Of a stretch of 39,852 bases of DNA, positions 21,706 to 31,999 are shown piece by piece. The stretch covers positions 1-39,852 of the forward strand of contig CALSCQ010001153.1 in assembly GCA_943704525.1 (NCBI GenBank), given 5' to 3'. Position numbers and translations under genes: made by a program. The notes below the pieces were generated by a model that was not told the DNA's origin, made no database searches, and was given only the letters and a program-made list of their open reading frames with translations. This DNA is from Pigoraptor vietnamica (taxonomy: Eukaryota > Opisthokonta > Filasterea). Every line of letters starts with the position of its first letter. The stretch's first letter is position 1.

Positions 21706-21876
21706 TGGAATGTCCGCTGCGGGGCGGTGAGACACACGTGGGTGCGTATTGTCGTGCGTGCAGTATCTCTATAGTGTTCCCTTGGCACATGATGCTGTGC
21801 CCTCACATATCAAAGCATCCACTGTCAGCTATCAAGTATTTAAAACGGCGGGTCACGGTTGGCACGAGCAAGGCCC

Positions 21877-24402
21877 TCAGGCTTGTTTTGTTGCGAGGAG
21901 ATTGCGCTCAGTGAGCGCCTCTTCGATCTGCAAGAGCCGGTTGTACTTGGCAACGCGCTCGCCACGCGCGGGCGCGCCCGTCTTGATGTAACGCGCCCCA
22001 ATGCCCACAGCCTGCGAGAACGTATGAGCAAGCTCCGTCAATGTGCAGAAATGCAAAGAGGAGAGAAGAGTAATGCGTAGCGTTTTCAGCATCAGCGTTT
22101 TGAGTACGCTCGTTCAATGAAACAGAAGACTACAATGGCCCACCAAATCCGCGATATCCGAGTTCACGCTCTCGCCAGAGCGGTGCGACACAATCACATT
22201 GTGTCCGGCCTCTGCAGAAAACGTGTCGCATCGAATAGACTTGTAAACAGAAACTCGCAGAGTGCACAGAAGAACATACATCCCTTCCTTTTGCTCTACA
22301 TTCTTCACACCCACGTACCCAGCATGAGGGAGGCGGCGTCCATTGCCTCGCACACGGTGCCAATCTGGTTGACCTTGAGCAGAAGTGCGTTCGCCCACTT
22401 GCCCTGGAGTCCTTGCCGAATGAGGTTCGTGTTCGTCGTGAAGAGGTCGTCGCCCACGATCATGATGCGCCGTCCGAGCCGCTCGCACAGTTTGGCCCAC
22501 GTGTCGTAATCCTGCACGACGGAAAAGACATCGTGAGTGGGAGGAAAGGAAACGGCCACCCACTGCAAGGACACACGCGCTGCACACCAGGGACAGCAAG
22601 CGCACGTGCCTTCTCGTGGAGGCCGTCCTCAATGGACACAATCGCGGGGTACTTGTCGCAGAGCGCCGCCCAATACTCGACAATCTCATCGGACGTCTTG
22701 AACTGTCCCGCGATGATCTCGTACTTGCCCGTGTTGCTGTCGTAAAACTCGCTCGCAGCGGCGTCTGCAGCGCAAGTGCACAAGGTCAGTCAGCAGTCAG
22801 CGAACGAATCCCCAACACCCCCACACAATTGGCAGAGATGTCGGGTTAGCTTAAATCATAGACCATCGACACCACCACACAATTGACAGAGAGAGATGGC
22901 CACATTGCGGCCCACCGAGTGCGAGGAACATGTCGACGCCCGGCTTGAGCTTTGCGGCGCCAATGGCCTCGACGATGATGTCAAGCGCCTGCTCGGGATT
23001 GTCCAGCAGAGGCGCATACCCGCCCTCGTCGCCAAGGTTACGCGCGGAGGGCTGCAGAGGCCGACACATCAGCGACTGAGGCGATTCACAGCCGCACCCA
23101 ACTCTGTCCACGTACCCCATACTTCGCGACAAGGAGGCGGCCAAGGTGGTGGTAGACGGTGGCGCAGCGCCGGAGCGCCTGTACGGTGTGAGAAGGTATG
23201 CGTGAGAAAGCGAATTGGTAGCAACACGAAGCCCATTAAACGGTTCGCATGCGCACACATCGCACGCGCATAAAGCCCTTTCAAGGGATTACGGCGCCCT
23301 ACGCACCTCGCGGAACGACGTGTCCTGGCTGGGCACAATCATAAACTCCTGCACCTTGAGCTTCCCGCCGGCGTGCTTGCCACCGTTCAGAATGTTAACC
23401 ATGGGCGTGGGCAGGCGGTACGACTCGGGGGTCTGCGGGCGACGGCAACGGCTGCGTGAGGCGACCGCCACACATGGATCCGCAAATTCTCGCACACCAG
23501 GCGACCACGACGTTGCACAAACACGCACCTTGCCGCGATGAAACACACGAGCAAAGTGCTCGAAGAGGGGGATGTCGGCAATAGACGCTCCCGCCTGTGC
23601 AATCGCAAACGACGACGCCGTGATCGCATTCCCTCCCACATTCAGCTTGAGCTCGGTGCCGTCGGCCGCACTGCGGTGGCGACGATCGCAAATCAACTGC
23701 CGCCCTCATGCATGCCAATTCACACTGGCGATCTATATCCCTCCCACTGTAAACAACATCGCGCTCACACCCACCACAGCGCCGCATCCGCCGCCCGCTG
23801 ATCGACCGGCGAGAGTCCAGCAACCACGGGAGAGAGCACAACGGAGACATTGCCGGCTGCCTTCGTCACGCCCTTGCCGAGATAGCGCTCCTCCACCCCA
23901 TCGCGCAGCTCAAGTGCCTCGTTCGATCCCGTCGATGCGCCAGAGGGAGCAGTACCGCGTGCGACAAGCTGCATTCACAAAAGTGGGGGCTGTTGTGAGA
24001 TTTGCCTGGTGCGCGGTTTCAGAACCGCCACATTGATCGAGGCTCACCTTGACCTTCCCGGTGATTGCACAGTAGACGTCCACTTCGACGGTCGGGTTCC
24101 CACGGCTATCTAGCACTTCTCGACCAGTCAGATGGTCGATGGCGGGCGCGGGAAACAGGCGCGCCATGTACTCGTGCTGTCGAATGGACGTGAACGACGT
24201 AAGCCACCCAATCTGGCAGTAGGCGCACCTGCCGCCTCAGTGCATCCAACGGAACAACAGAACCCACCATGTACATGAGCGGGTTTTCGGGGCGTGCGAC
24301 TACAATGTCGTTCAACAGCCGCTCGAGCGTCGCGGGAATCTTGTTGTCGTCGAGGAACGCGCGCGCAGCCTCCTGCTTGCTCGCAAGCTGCGCCGAGGCC
24401 AT
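21877..24402 (-). CDS. Enolase with N-terminal RIIa/DPY-30-like domain (ENO4 architecture)
   Basis: Interconverts 2-phosphoglycerate and phosphoenolpyruvate. It has 498 residues and eleven exons: 24402-24268, 24176-24048, 23968-23775, 23670-23529, 23432-23307, 23178-23116, 23051-22916, 22764-22610, 22511-22319, 22211-22144, 22032-21877; a donor at 23778 would shorten it by one residue. Residues 1-50 ([20 protein letters not shown] and PENPLMYM) form the helix pair of RIIa/DPY-30 dimerisation domains, as at the N-terminus of animal ENO4. The enolase core follows: [90 protein letters not shown]. All metal ligands and catalytic Lys, His and Glu that I can place are present, unlike human ENO4, which has diverged. 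The RIIa part suggests tethering to an AKAP-like helix, perhaps in a flagellum (inference). One intron is GC-AG. Confidence 0.93.
22512..22609 (-). other. GC-AG intron in the enolase gene (AAG|GCACGT)
   Basis: The exon ending SIEDGLHEK joins the exon [13 protein letters not shown] only if the donor is AAG|GCACGT. This is the same 5' splice sequence as the GC-AG intron of AIP1. The downstream GT gives the wrong phase. Confidence 0.8.
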
Positions 24403-25040
24403 TTTCTCGAAAAACCGGACGGCAATCCGTCCCCACTGGTCGTGAGATGTGCGCTAGCAGTCTTTCTCCTCAAGCGCAAATGTGTGCTGTCTCTCCCAAC
24501 CACTTCTGTGCGTGCGTGGCCCTCGTAAAACGGCCGTTTGCTGCGCCGCCCAATACATAGCAGCCACTGTTGCCTTGACATTCTTTTGTCACGTGATCGT
24601 GTTACTCTCAGTCAGAGGGATGCGTGCACAAAAACACGACGAGTCAGTTGCATGAAACATCGTCACTTGACCACCTTTAGAAGAGGAGGAGGTGCTTGTT
24701 GCGCTGCCGAATTGATTATTTAAACGTAAGTGACCATTACAGTCTCCCCTCCGTTAACGTTGCATACTTGCATGCCGACTGATGCCACCTTAGGAGCCGC
24801 ATAGGTGGCCGCCGGTGTCTTCTCAGCGACGTATTACGACGCAGCGAGTGGGGAGGTGGGCGTGGTGGATGTGCGTGTGCCTACCGGTCAGTTTTTGTGC
24901 GCCTCAGTCTTGTAAATGGATCATAAGATGCCCGTCGCTCTATTTTTATATTGTGGCGTCCGTGTGTCTCTTTGACGTGCCTTTTGCGAGTTTCATTGTC
25001 CGCAGTTCGGTCTCCTACCGACCCCAAAGATTCCACTAAC
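24403..25040. other. Divergent intergenic region, enolase and F-box-like gene
   Basis: Upstream region of both genes. No gene is supported: short open frames carry no recognisable domain. The part from about 24660 to 25040 is visibly less GC-rich than the enolase side. Confidence 0.55.
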
Positions 25041-25967
25041 ATGTGCGACGGCACTTCCCCTCGCACTGAGGATGATTTGTTGGCCGAGTTCATCGATTCA
25101 CTCTCGACCTACTCTTGCAACCCGCCAAACCTCGACAATCTACCACCGGAGACGATCAGTGTCGTCCACGTGCTGCCTTATCTGACACATGGCGAGAAGT
25201 GCACGCTGGCCAAGACGTGCTGTCGTTTATTTTACCTCCTTCGCCACGAGCGCACGTACTACATGTCGTCACTGTGCACGCGCAAGTACATTAAGGACGC
25301 TTTGTTTCGCGAGGAGGTCGAGTCGTGTATTCCCTCGAGAAAGCTCGTGCTGAACTCCCTTGAGCGCGCGATTTGTGCACTTCACTACGCTCCGTTCGAA
25401 TTCACACGAGCGCGGGTGCTCTTTAACGAGACCGCTCGTGCCATCAAATTGGAGAAGGCACGCGCCCATGTGTCCCTCTTTGTACTGAATGATCGCGAAT
25501 GGGACCCCGTGCGTGCTTCTCTCCTTCTTTATGCTGGCGATGAGTACGACCCCGTGCGTGCATTTGAAATTGGCTATTGCCACTCAGTGTTTGGCCTTGG
25601 GAGTCCAAAAAGGATTATAAGAAGGCGCATTCGTTCTTTGTCTGCTCTGCATACGGCGGCTGTGCGGCGGGAATTTACTCGACGGGCCAGTGTCTCTTCT
25701 ATGGCCGTCAGTGGCGTGTCATGTGACAAATCAGCGGCTTTTGTGCGTTATGAGAGGGCCGCTGCGGTGGGCCACTTTGGGGCAATGTTTACGCTTGGTG
25801 GGTGGCACTACGATGGCAGTGGAGTGCCCTGTGACAAGAAGAGGGGCGTTGCGCTGATTCGGAGCACGGCTGTGCCGCGATTGGCGTGCCCTGACGTGGC
25901 TCGAGAGTTACTGTGGTCGGTGGTGAGCTCGGTATTATTCATGGCGCCGCATTGGCGTAACAACTAA
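25041..25967 (+). CDS. F-box-like protein with Sel1 repeats, intronless
   Basis: Single-exon gene of 308 residues, the only clearly intronless protein gene in the window. The start MCDGTSPRTEDD is preferred over an upstream in-frame ATG at 24951, because the F-box-like segment follows closely. About residues 30-75 resemble an F-box helix bundle (NLPPETISVVHVLPYLTHGE, then KTCCRLFYLL). The last third has Sel1-type helical repeats: YERAAAVGHFGAMFTLGGWH followed by YDGSGVPCDKKRGVALI. The middle also has Sel1-like spacing (DPVRASLLLY, DPVRAFEIGY). F-box proteins select substrates for SCF ubiquitin ligases; Sel1 repeats bind proteins. Codon use looks less GC-biased than in neighbours. That and the lack of introns could mean recent origin or transfer, which is unproved. 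Confidence 0.7.
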   Translation: MCDGTSPRTEDDLLAEFIDSLSTYSCNPPNLDNLPPETISVVHVLPYLTHGEKCTLAKTCCRLFYLLRHERTYYMSSLCTRKYIKDALFREEVESCIPSRKLVLNSLERAICALHYAPFEFTRARVLFNETARAIKLEKARAHVSLFVLNDREWDPVRASLLLYAGDEYDPVRAFEIGYCHSVFGLGSPKRIIRRRIRSLSALHTAAVRREFTRRASVSSMAVSGVSCDKSAAFVRYERAAAVGHFGAMFTLGGWHYDGSGVPCDKKRGVALIRSTAVPRLACPDVARELLWSVVSSVLFMAPHWRNN

Positions 25968-26261
25968 AAAGCGTTGACTTACAAGTACGTGCATCCACAC
26001 ACGCACAAATTAACGGCTGGTGCAGTCATTTTTACCAAAGCCCATGTGAGTCGTTTTGCCTCGGTTAGGACCGCTGTTGCCGCATCGTCTGTGAAATCAT
26101 TTCACTTTGAACCAGCCCTAAGCACACGGCATGACCAGATCTAAAAGCAAAAAAAAACCACCACGCACACAAACATTAATCACTACACATGAGAAAGACA
26201 CGCTTCTGCATCTCTTTTGTCTTTGTCTTTTCAAAGAAAGGTTTGCTACCCCGGGAAGGGT

Positions 26262-26455
26262 ATGGGCCGAACACGGCGGCACTGCAATGCCGAGACGACC
26301 CGCGGCAGGGCACGGCGAGCAAGCCCGCACGCGCACCCGCCAGTGCACAAAAATCAGCTCTAATATCGATAGCAACCCCAATGGGGCGCTAAATCAGATA
26401 TTACAACTGATTAGAACAGATACTACACTTGATCTTAGCCGAAGCCAGAAGCGAT
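26262..26455 (-). ncRNA. U2: U2 small nuclear RNA
   Basis: The minus strand from 26455 begins ATCGCTTCTGGCTTCGGCTA and continues AGATCAAGTGTAGTATCTGT, the near-universal U2 5' end. GTAGTA is the segment that pairs with the intron branch site. Stem-loop II sequence follows (TCAGTTGTAATATCTGA), then a Sm site GATTTTTG at about 26350. Near the 3' end, GGCATTGCAGTGCC is stem-loop IV with the U2B'' binding loop ATTGCAGT. The 3' end is approximate. All parts are present in order, so this looks like a functional gene rather than a fragment. It diverges from the SAPS gene. Confidence 0.95.
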
Positions 26456-26877
26456 GCCTGCCTTGGCGCACTCCCCGCGGCCCTCTAGTCACCCGCACGC
26501 ACGATCCCTCGGCTTATGGGACAAAAAATCACATACGGGGTGGCGGCTTAGGTGTGTGTCCGGACGGGTAACACTGGGTAACAGGTTGGCGAGCTCTCTG
26601 CAAAACCATGTGCGTTCCGGCCGCTCAGAAGATTTTTTTTGCAACAAAAGTGGTGCAAAATCGCAAGCGATTGTCCTCTTTCGGACGGTTCATTTTTTGC
26701 GCACTCTGTGCGTACCCATTTCTCTTGCTGTGTATTGCCACTATTGTAAGCCCAACGAAGCGAAGCAGGTTCTGAACGGCAGTTAAAACCTTTTTTGCCC
26801 GGCAATCGGCCGGTCACGAAATCCGTCCCGGCCATCTGGGGCATTTCCCCTGATTCGACCCTTGGAGGAACGACACA
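26456..26877. other. Intergenic between U2 snRNA and the SAPS gene
   Basis: Contains the upstream (promoter) side of both the U2 gene and the plus-strand SAPS gene. I could not identify a proximal sequence element by eye. The region 25968-26261, on the 3' side of U2, likewise shows nothing beyond an A-rich run near 26141-26158. Confidence 0.5.
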
Positions 26878-29800
26878 ATGGCGAACAACCACGTGCGCGT
26901 CGATATGGAGACGACGTGGAACCCCAACGAGCTGATCAAGCCGCGGGGACGGGTGGCCCTGGACAGCCTGCTCGCCGATTACGACGACGAGAACGCAGGA
27001 CGCGACGGAGAGCTCGCTGTGGACGAACTGCGCCGTCTCGTTGCGAGTGAGTTACATCTCATCGCGGACGATGAAGGACCGCAGCTTGATTTCGACGGTG
27101 CGCACACGCGGCAGGAGAAGGTTGAGCTGCTGTCGCGCCTTCTCGACATGGAAAAGCCCGCCATCACGCGCCCGATGACCCACTTTCTTCTTCAAGACGG
27201 TGCGTGTTCGATAGCGGTCGCCTGCGGTGTTTTTAACGGTTGTTTAGCGTGGTTGTTTTTGTCGTCTCCTTGGATCTCCTGTGTTTCTTCGTGCTGTGTT
27301 ATTGAGAATTCGCCTCTCGCAGAGGTCCTGGAACTCCTCGTCTCGTTCATCACGCGCGTGGACGAGTCGCACGGCGAGGACCCGCGCCGTCCACGTGACT
27401 ACAGCAACGAGGATCTCATGAGGCGCGCATACAACGCCATGTGCATTCTCAGCGCAAGTGCGCCGGTCGTTGCGGAGGTCGTGGACAAGAAAATCAAGTT
27501 GCTCGGTGCGTGTGCCTGTGCGCGATGGTGGATGTGCCTGATACGTTTTGCCGATCTAACGATCACCACCATCTGCAGTCGTGAGCCTGTTTCAGATCTT
27601 CCGGCCGTGCTCCGACGGCAGCCTGCACCACTTCAAGCAGCTCCTCGGGCGCCTCCTCTCTTCGAACGCGGAGGACGTTCTCTATGAGGTCACGACCAAG
27701 GCGTCCAAGACGATTGCGCTTGCCGTTCCCATGATTCACGATCCGACCGTCTACTCTTGCATTCGCGAGCTCATCGTTGCTCCGTGCGGCCACGGCTTGC
27801 GAAGGCGCCTCTTTGACTCGTTCCGCGAGTGCGATTTCATGGGCATGTGCGCGCGTGCAATCGTCAACGGTGAGTTGTGCTGGATTATGAGTTGTGCAAA
27901 GATGGGGTTCTCTCTCGTTTGTGTGCTCAAGGTCGTGGTCGCTGCAGACGTCGAGGAGTCCGTGTGCTACAGGGACGTGTTTCAAATGCTTCTCGACGAC
28001 GTCTCGGGCGCAAGTGCGCCGCAGGAACGCAAGGCAGCGGCGGATCCGACGATTGCGCAGCCGCTGCTGTTTCACGAGCAGCCTGTGGGCACGTTCGTCG
28101 CGGAGATCGTCAAGGCGAGTGTTCGTTGTTGGAGGACATGCTTATTGTCGATCACTGAGTCCCAGTTCGAAGTCCAGTCGCGCCGCAGCAGTTTGCACAG
28201 CTAGAGGACGTTGGACTAACCTATTCGCTTCTACACAGGCCTTCACGAACCCGGAGACGCCCGCGCTCAACCAGGGCTATGCGGCGGAGGCTCTCGCCGC
28301 TCTCGTGCGCTTCAGGTGGGCCCGCGCGTGACTTACTATTTTCATTGGTTTACAAAGTGTACTTAAAACGCCTTTTCTTTTACTGCCCGTGCAGGCAAGA
28401 GGCGTCGGCGAAGCTCCCGATTTCGCCGTTGATTTCGGCGCTCATTCCGCACATTCCGACCTTTTGCAATTCGGTGTTAAGCAGAGGGACCAAGGGCACG
28501 GCAAAGTGAGTGCTCCCCTGAGGAGATGTTCGTCTCGTGTGTTGTGTGTGTGTGGGTGTGTCGTGTGTTTGGCCCGGTCTGCCCCATTATGTTCACACGC
28601 GCGCAACATTGCAAATGCAGCATCCACTTTTCCGCGTACACGACGCCCTCGATGTCGTTCACGCGCCTGAGCATTGTCCGGCTGGTCCAGACAATTCTCT
28701 GCGCGTGCCCTTCGGACGTGATCGCTGAGGCGCTCGATGCCGTGCCACCGCCCTACTGGAAGCTCATCTGCAGCCTCTTCTTTGAGTACAAGTGAGTGTT
28801 CTCGTGCTCTGTGTGTGGGTGTGGATGTGTGTGTGTGCGCGTGCTGCGTGTATGTGTGTGCGAATGTGGGGAGGGGGTGAGAGTAAGAGGGCATCTTGGG
28901 CTTCGGGCTGTAGTTAGTACATCGTTATAGCTTCTATGCTCGCTCAACAATGTCCGCATTTGTCGCTGCAGGCACAACAACATCTACCACGCCGTGTTCT
29001 ACCGACAGTTTGCGCTTGTGCTGCAGAGCGACCACGCAAACGCGATCAAGGCGCTCTTTTCAAAGACAAAACTCATCGCCCATCTCATCCAGGCCTTCGA
29101 AGAGGCCACCCCGGACCAAGGTACTTGCATCGCCAGCATGCAGACGCACGCACTGTGTCTTTCCACGCGACTGTGGAGTTTCATCCACGTGAGCCAGTTG
29201 CGTTCCCTGTTAAGATATCAACGCAAGTGTCGAGTTTCGTGCATGAGTCTGCTGCTTTCCGTTAACATGTCGCGTGGCGCAGCCATTCGCGGGTTCGTCG
29301 TTGTTCTCTGCAATTGCCTGCGTCTGACGGGCGAGGCTCAAGGGCCGAACGGTCACGTGCGCCAAATGCTCGAGCACCACCACGCGTGGCTCGCTTTCGA
29401 GAGCAAGCTCAAGTGAGTGTGCCAGTGCATCACGTTGCACTGGACTACACTTGTGCTCGATATGCCGTCTTGCTGTACTGATCCCTCGTTCCATCCCCCA
29501 TGCCAAAGGGAGGAGACGCTGTCGACGTACATGGCGCGCCCTGTTGTGCAAGGACTCGACATGGAGCCCACCCTCTGCTTTGGTCCTCCGCTCGGCGCCC
29601 CCGGCCGCGCGCCCCCACCGCCGCCGCCATCTCCGGCAGAGATTCGCGCGCTCCACAAGCAGGCGATGGAGATGCCGGGGTCGCTGGATCCCGCCGTGCT
29701 CGCCGCCATCTCGCGGCCCCTTCGGCCAGTCACGCCCAAATCCATCGAGCTCGGGTCTGCAAGTGGGTGTGCGTGTGCTATGCCCTTGTCCGGACAGGGG

Positions 29801-30146
29801 CTGCTCGTCCAGACGATGTTCTAACGCGCCACCTTTGTACACTGCAGTGGCAAAGTTAATGGCCATTCCCGACAAGCCCGCGGAGGCACCCAAGGCAGCG
29901 ACTGCCGTCGGTGCGTCTCCCGCGCCCGCCGGGAAAGCAGCTGCGGCGCCGAATGGCAAGCCCGCCGCGAAAGCAGGCGCGGCGTCGGATGCGAAGGCCC
30001 CTGCAGCGGTCCCTGCGGTGGCCGGCGGAGACGCCGCGAAGAAGAAGAAGAACAAGAAGAAGAAGAAGAAGGGGGCGTCGGGAGCCAAGGCGGGCGAGGA
30101 CCACGACGACCACGACGAGGACGAGGGGGAGGACGACGGCGCATGA
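26878..30146 (+). CDS. SAPS-domain regulatory subunit of protein phosphatase 6
   Basis: Protein of 717 residues in eleven exons: 26878-27199, 27323-27505, 27579-27869, 27948-28114, 28239-28315, 28395-28505, 28621-28791, 28972-29120, 29283-29412, 29509-29762, 29848-30146. SAPS subunits (PP6R1-3 in animals, Sap155/185/190/4 in yeast) are helical-repeat scaffolds that direct the PP6/Sit4 catalytic subunit. Family signs: ALDSLLADYDDENA then THFLLQDEVLELLVSFI; FRPCSDGSLHHFKQLLGRLL; YKHNNIYHAVFYRQFALVLQ; LIAHLIQAFEEA; HVRQMLEHHHAWLAFESKL. The tail has a Pro run, an Ala/Pro/Lys region, a Lys tract coded by (AAG)n at about 30037-30071, and an acidic end. Similarity is spread over the repeats rather than in one strong motif, so the family call is good but not absolute. 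One intron is GC-AG. Confidence 0.85.
28115..28238 (+). other. GC-AG intron in the SAPS gene (AAG|GCGAGT)
   Basis: The exon ending FVAEIVK joins AFTNPETPALNQ in phase 0 only with donor AAG|GCGAGT. Using the following GT shifts the frame. Confidence 0.75.
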
Positions 30147-30438
30147 GACAGGCTGAGGCAATGAATTATTCGTCCCTTGACATCTGTCGTTGTAAGGACA
30201 GCCGATCATATCCTAAGCTGCTCAGCACTTCTTTCTTCTATCGCCACGGTCTCAGCCTGGGCGCCAGTGTTGTGCATGAAATAGGTGTGTGTTTATGCGC
30301 AGCAGCGGAAAGGTCCAGCCAATCCGATGCCAGTGCGAGTGTCACAGATATAAGACGCGAGCACGCCGCGACGCAGCACACAAAACGCCAAACGCGCGAC
30401 TATAGACAGCAGCTTGTTGGACCGACATCAGCGGGGAA

Positions 30439-31067
30439 TCACGCTCGCGTGTAGAGCGCCTTTGCGCGCCGCCTATTTCGCTCCGCCGTCGCTTCGTGGT
30501 ACATGCTGCACGAGCGCCCTAGCACAGTGAGCCGCCGTGGCGCGGCCGTGTCGGGCCCCACGCCCACGTTTGCGTATGACGCAGTGATCGGCGGAAGACG
30601 CGTTGTTGGACAAAAGCCGCCGTCCGACGCCACAATCTCGCGCTTCGCGTCCATTCCCGGCGGCGCCGACGCGGGCGCTGAAGGCGCGGCAGACACGGCG
30701 ACGCCATGTGGTGTGGAGTCGTGGGCCGTTTGTTGCTGCGATGCGCCGACTGGAAAGGGGTGGCCAGCGCTTCGGTCCGGTGTGAACATCGAGTGCACGT
30801 ACGAGTCGAGCCAGCTCGCGTTTTGGACCTGCGTTACGCAAAAATGAACTCGGGCACAAAGCAGGCACAAAACACAAAAAAAAATGAAACGAGAAATGCA
30901 TCTCGGAAAATTTTCGGAGCTTCACGTAAACGCACCTGCAACTTTTCGAAATGCCGACGTCCCGGAGCGAAAGTCGGCGGCATCCGCGTGGACACGGGCA
31001 GCCCAGTCGTCGCCTGTGCGCTCGGTGGGACCGTGATGGCCGGCAGTGTGAATGACCGTAGTGTCAT
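30439..31067 (-). CDS. Small orphan protein, two exons
   Basis: I do not recognise this protein. Exons 31067-30936 and 30828-30439 join in phase 0 across a GTGCGT...CGCAG intron and give 173 residues. It is rich in Pro, Ser and Ala and probably disordered. Visible segments are TFAPGRRHFEKLQ across the first exon end, then ASWLDSYVHSMFTPDRS, and a basic C-terminus RNRRRAKALYTRA. There are no membrane segments or known motifs. The 292 bp between the SAPS stop and this stop hold no gene. The start is the only convenient ATG; an upstream exon is possible. Support rests on good splice sites and an open frame, so it is tentative. Confidence 0.5.
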
Positions 31068-31999
31068 CCTCTGCTTCGGACCCGGGGCCCGCTGCGCGCG
31101 ACCACACGCGCTGAAGGACGACTGTTCCTCTCTGAATTGCGCAACAACAATTGCAACCTAGTTCCTACGAGCGTGACGTTGCGACACGCGAGGTGCCCAC
31201 GCCTTGCGACGTCACACGAGACAAAACCAGAATCGACTGTCTCAAAACGAAGCCGTCGCCAGGGACTTGCGCAGGGCGAACACGCGTTGAATCTCGTAGG
31301 CAAGCGCACGTTCTCGGGGGCTATTTTGCTTAAACAGCGGCACGACGTGCGTACGTGCCGGGCTCGAAAGACCCTCGAGAGGCTGTCCCATTGTGCGTGC
31401 GCGTGAGGCCGCCCTTGGTGATGAACGCGCTATTTTTAGTGAGTCCCATTGGCGACAATGCGGACAAAACAGAAATAAATATCAAATAATTATTACTGTG
31501 TATTGGGAATCTTTTGAAACATTTTGATGAAAATAAATAATAAATTCAAATAAAATAAGGATCCATCTTTGTCAATAGGGCGTTGAGCAGTCGGCCTATT
31601 TTCAAAGCTGCGAATAATAAATTTACTCTCATACAACTTTAATACGTAATAATGGAATTTCTTTCGGCGAAAAGGGAGTTACTGAATAAAAAGTGCCCGC
31701 CGACAAATGGAATCGAACCTGCGATCGCCAGATCGAGCTGCGTTTTGCCCGCGCTTCTCACGTGCGCAATGCCACTACTTGGCTTCAATGGCCCTCCTCT
31801 TCGAGAAGTGCTCGTTTACGGCATATGAGTTGTACACATCATCAACAGCAGACTGAAAGGAAACAGCCGCACACGAGTCGCAGAAACTTCTTCGGCGCGC
31901 TCGTGGGTGAATGGAACTGAGTTCGATTGCCTCGCTGGGCTACAGGCGCATATTGGACGCCGGGCAGATTTACGAGAGATGTACAATAGATAAACACGC
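31068..31999. other. Intergenic with an AT-rich island
   Basis: No protein gene is supported. From about 31410 to 31690 the sequence becomes strikingly AT-rich (for example AAATAAATAATAAATTC), unlike anything else in the window. It ends at the tRNA-like block described separately. No terminal inverted repeats or target duplications were found by eye. Confidence 0.6.
31690..31790 (-). other. Degenerate tRNA-like sequence with perfect B box
   Basis: The minus strand carries GGTTCGATTCC, a perfect Pol III B box/T loop, at 31707-31717. About 60 nt upstream AAGCCAAGTAGTGGC resembles an A box/D arm of Leu or Ser tRNAs, and a GATC-TGGC-GATC hairpin could be a long variable arm. A T5 run (Pol III terminator) follows at about 31688-31692. 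But the acceptor and T stems pair poorly and the anticodon loop lacks the invariant U33. A tRNA pseudogene or tRNA-derived element is more likely than a working tRNA. Confidence 0.35.

Noticed and set aside
31410-31690. Retroelement or virus-like fossil
   Set aside because: No reverse transcriptase, integrase, capsid or terminal repeat signal is visible here or elsewhere in the window.
31690-31790. Functional tRNA gene
   Set aside because: Only the B box, a loose A box and a T-run fit; acceptor and T stems mispair and the anticodon loop lacks U33.
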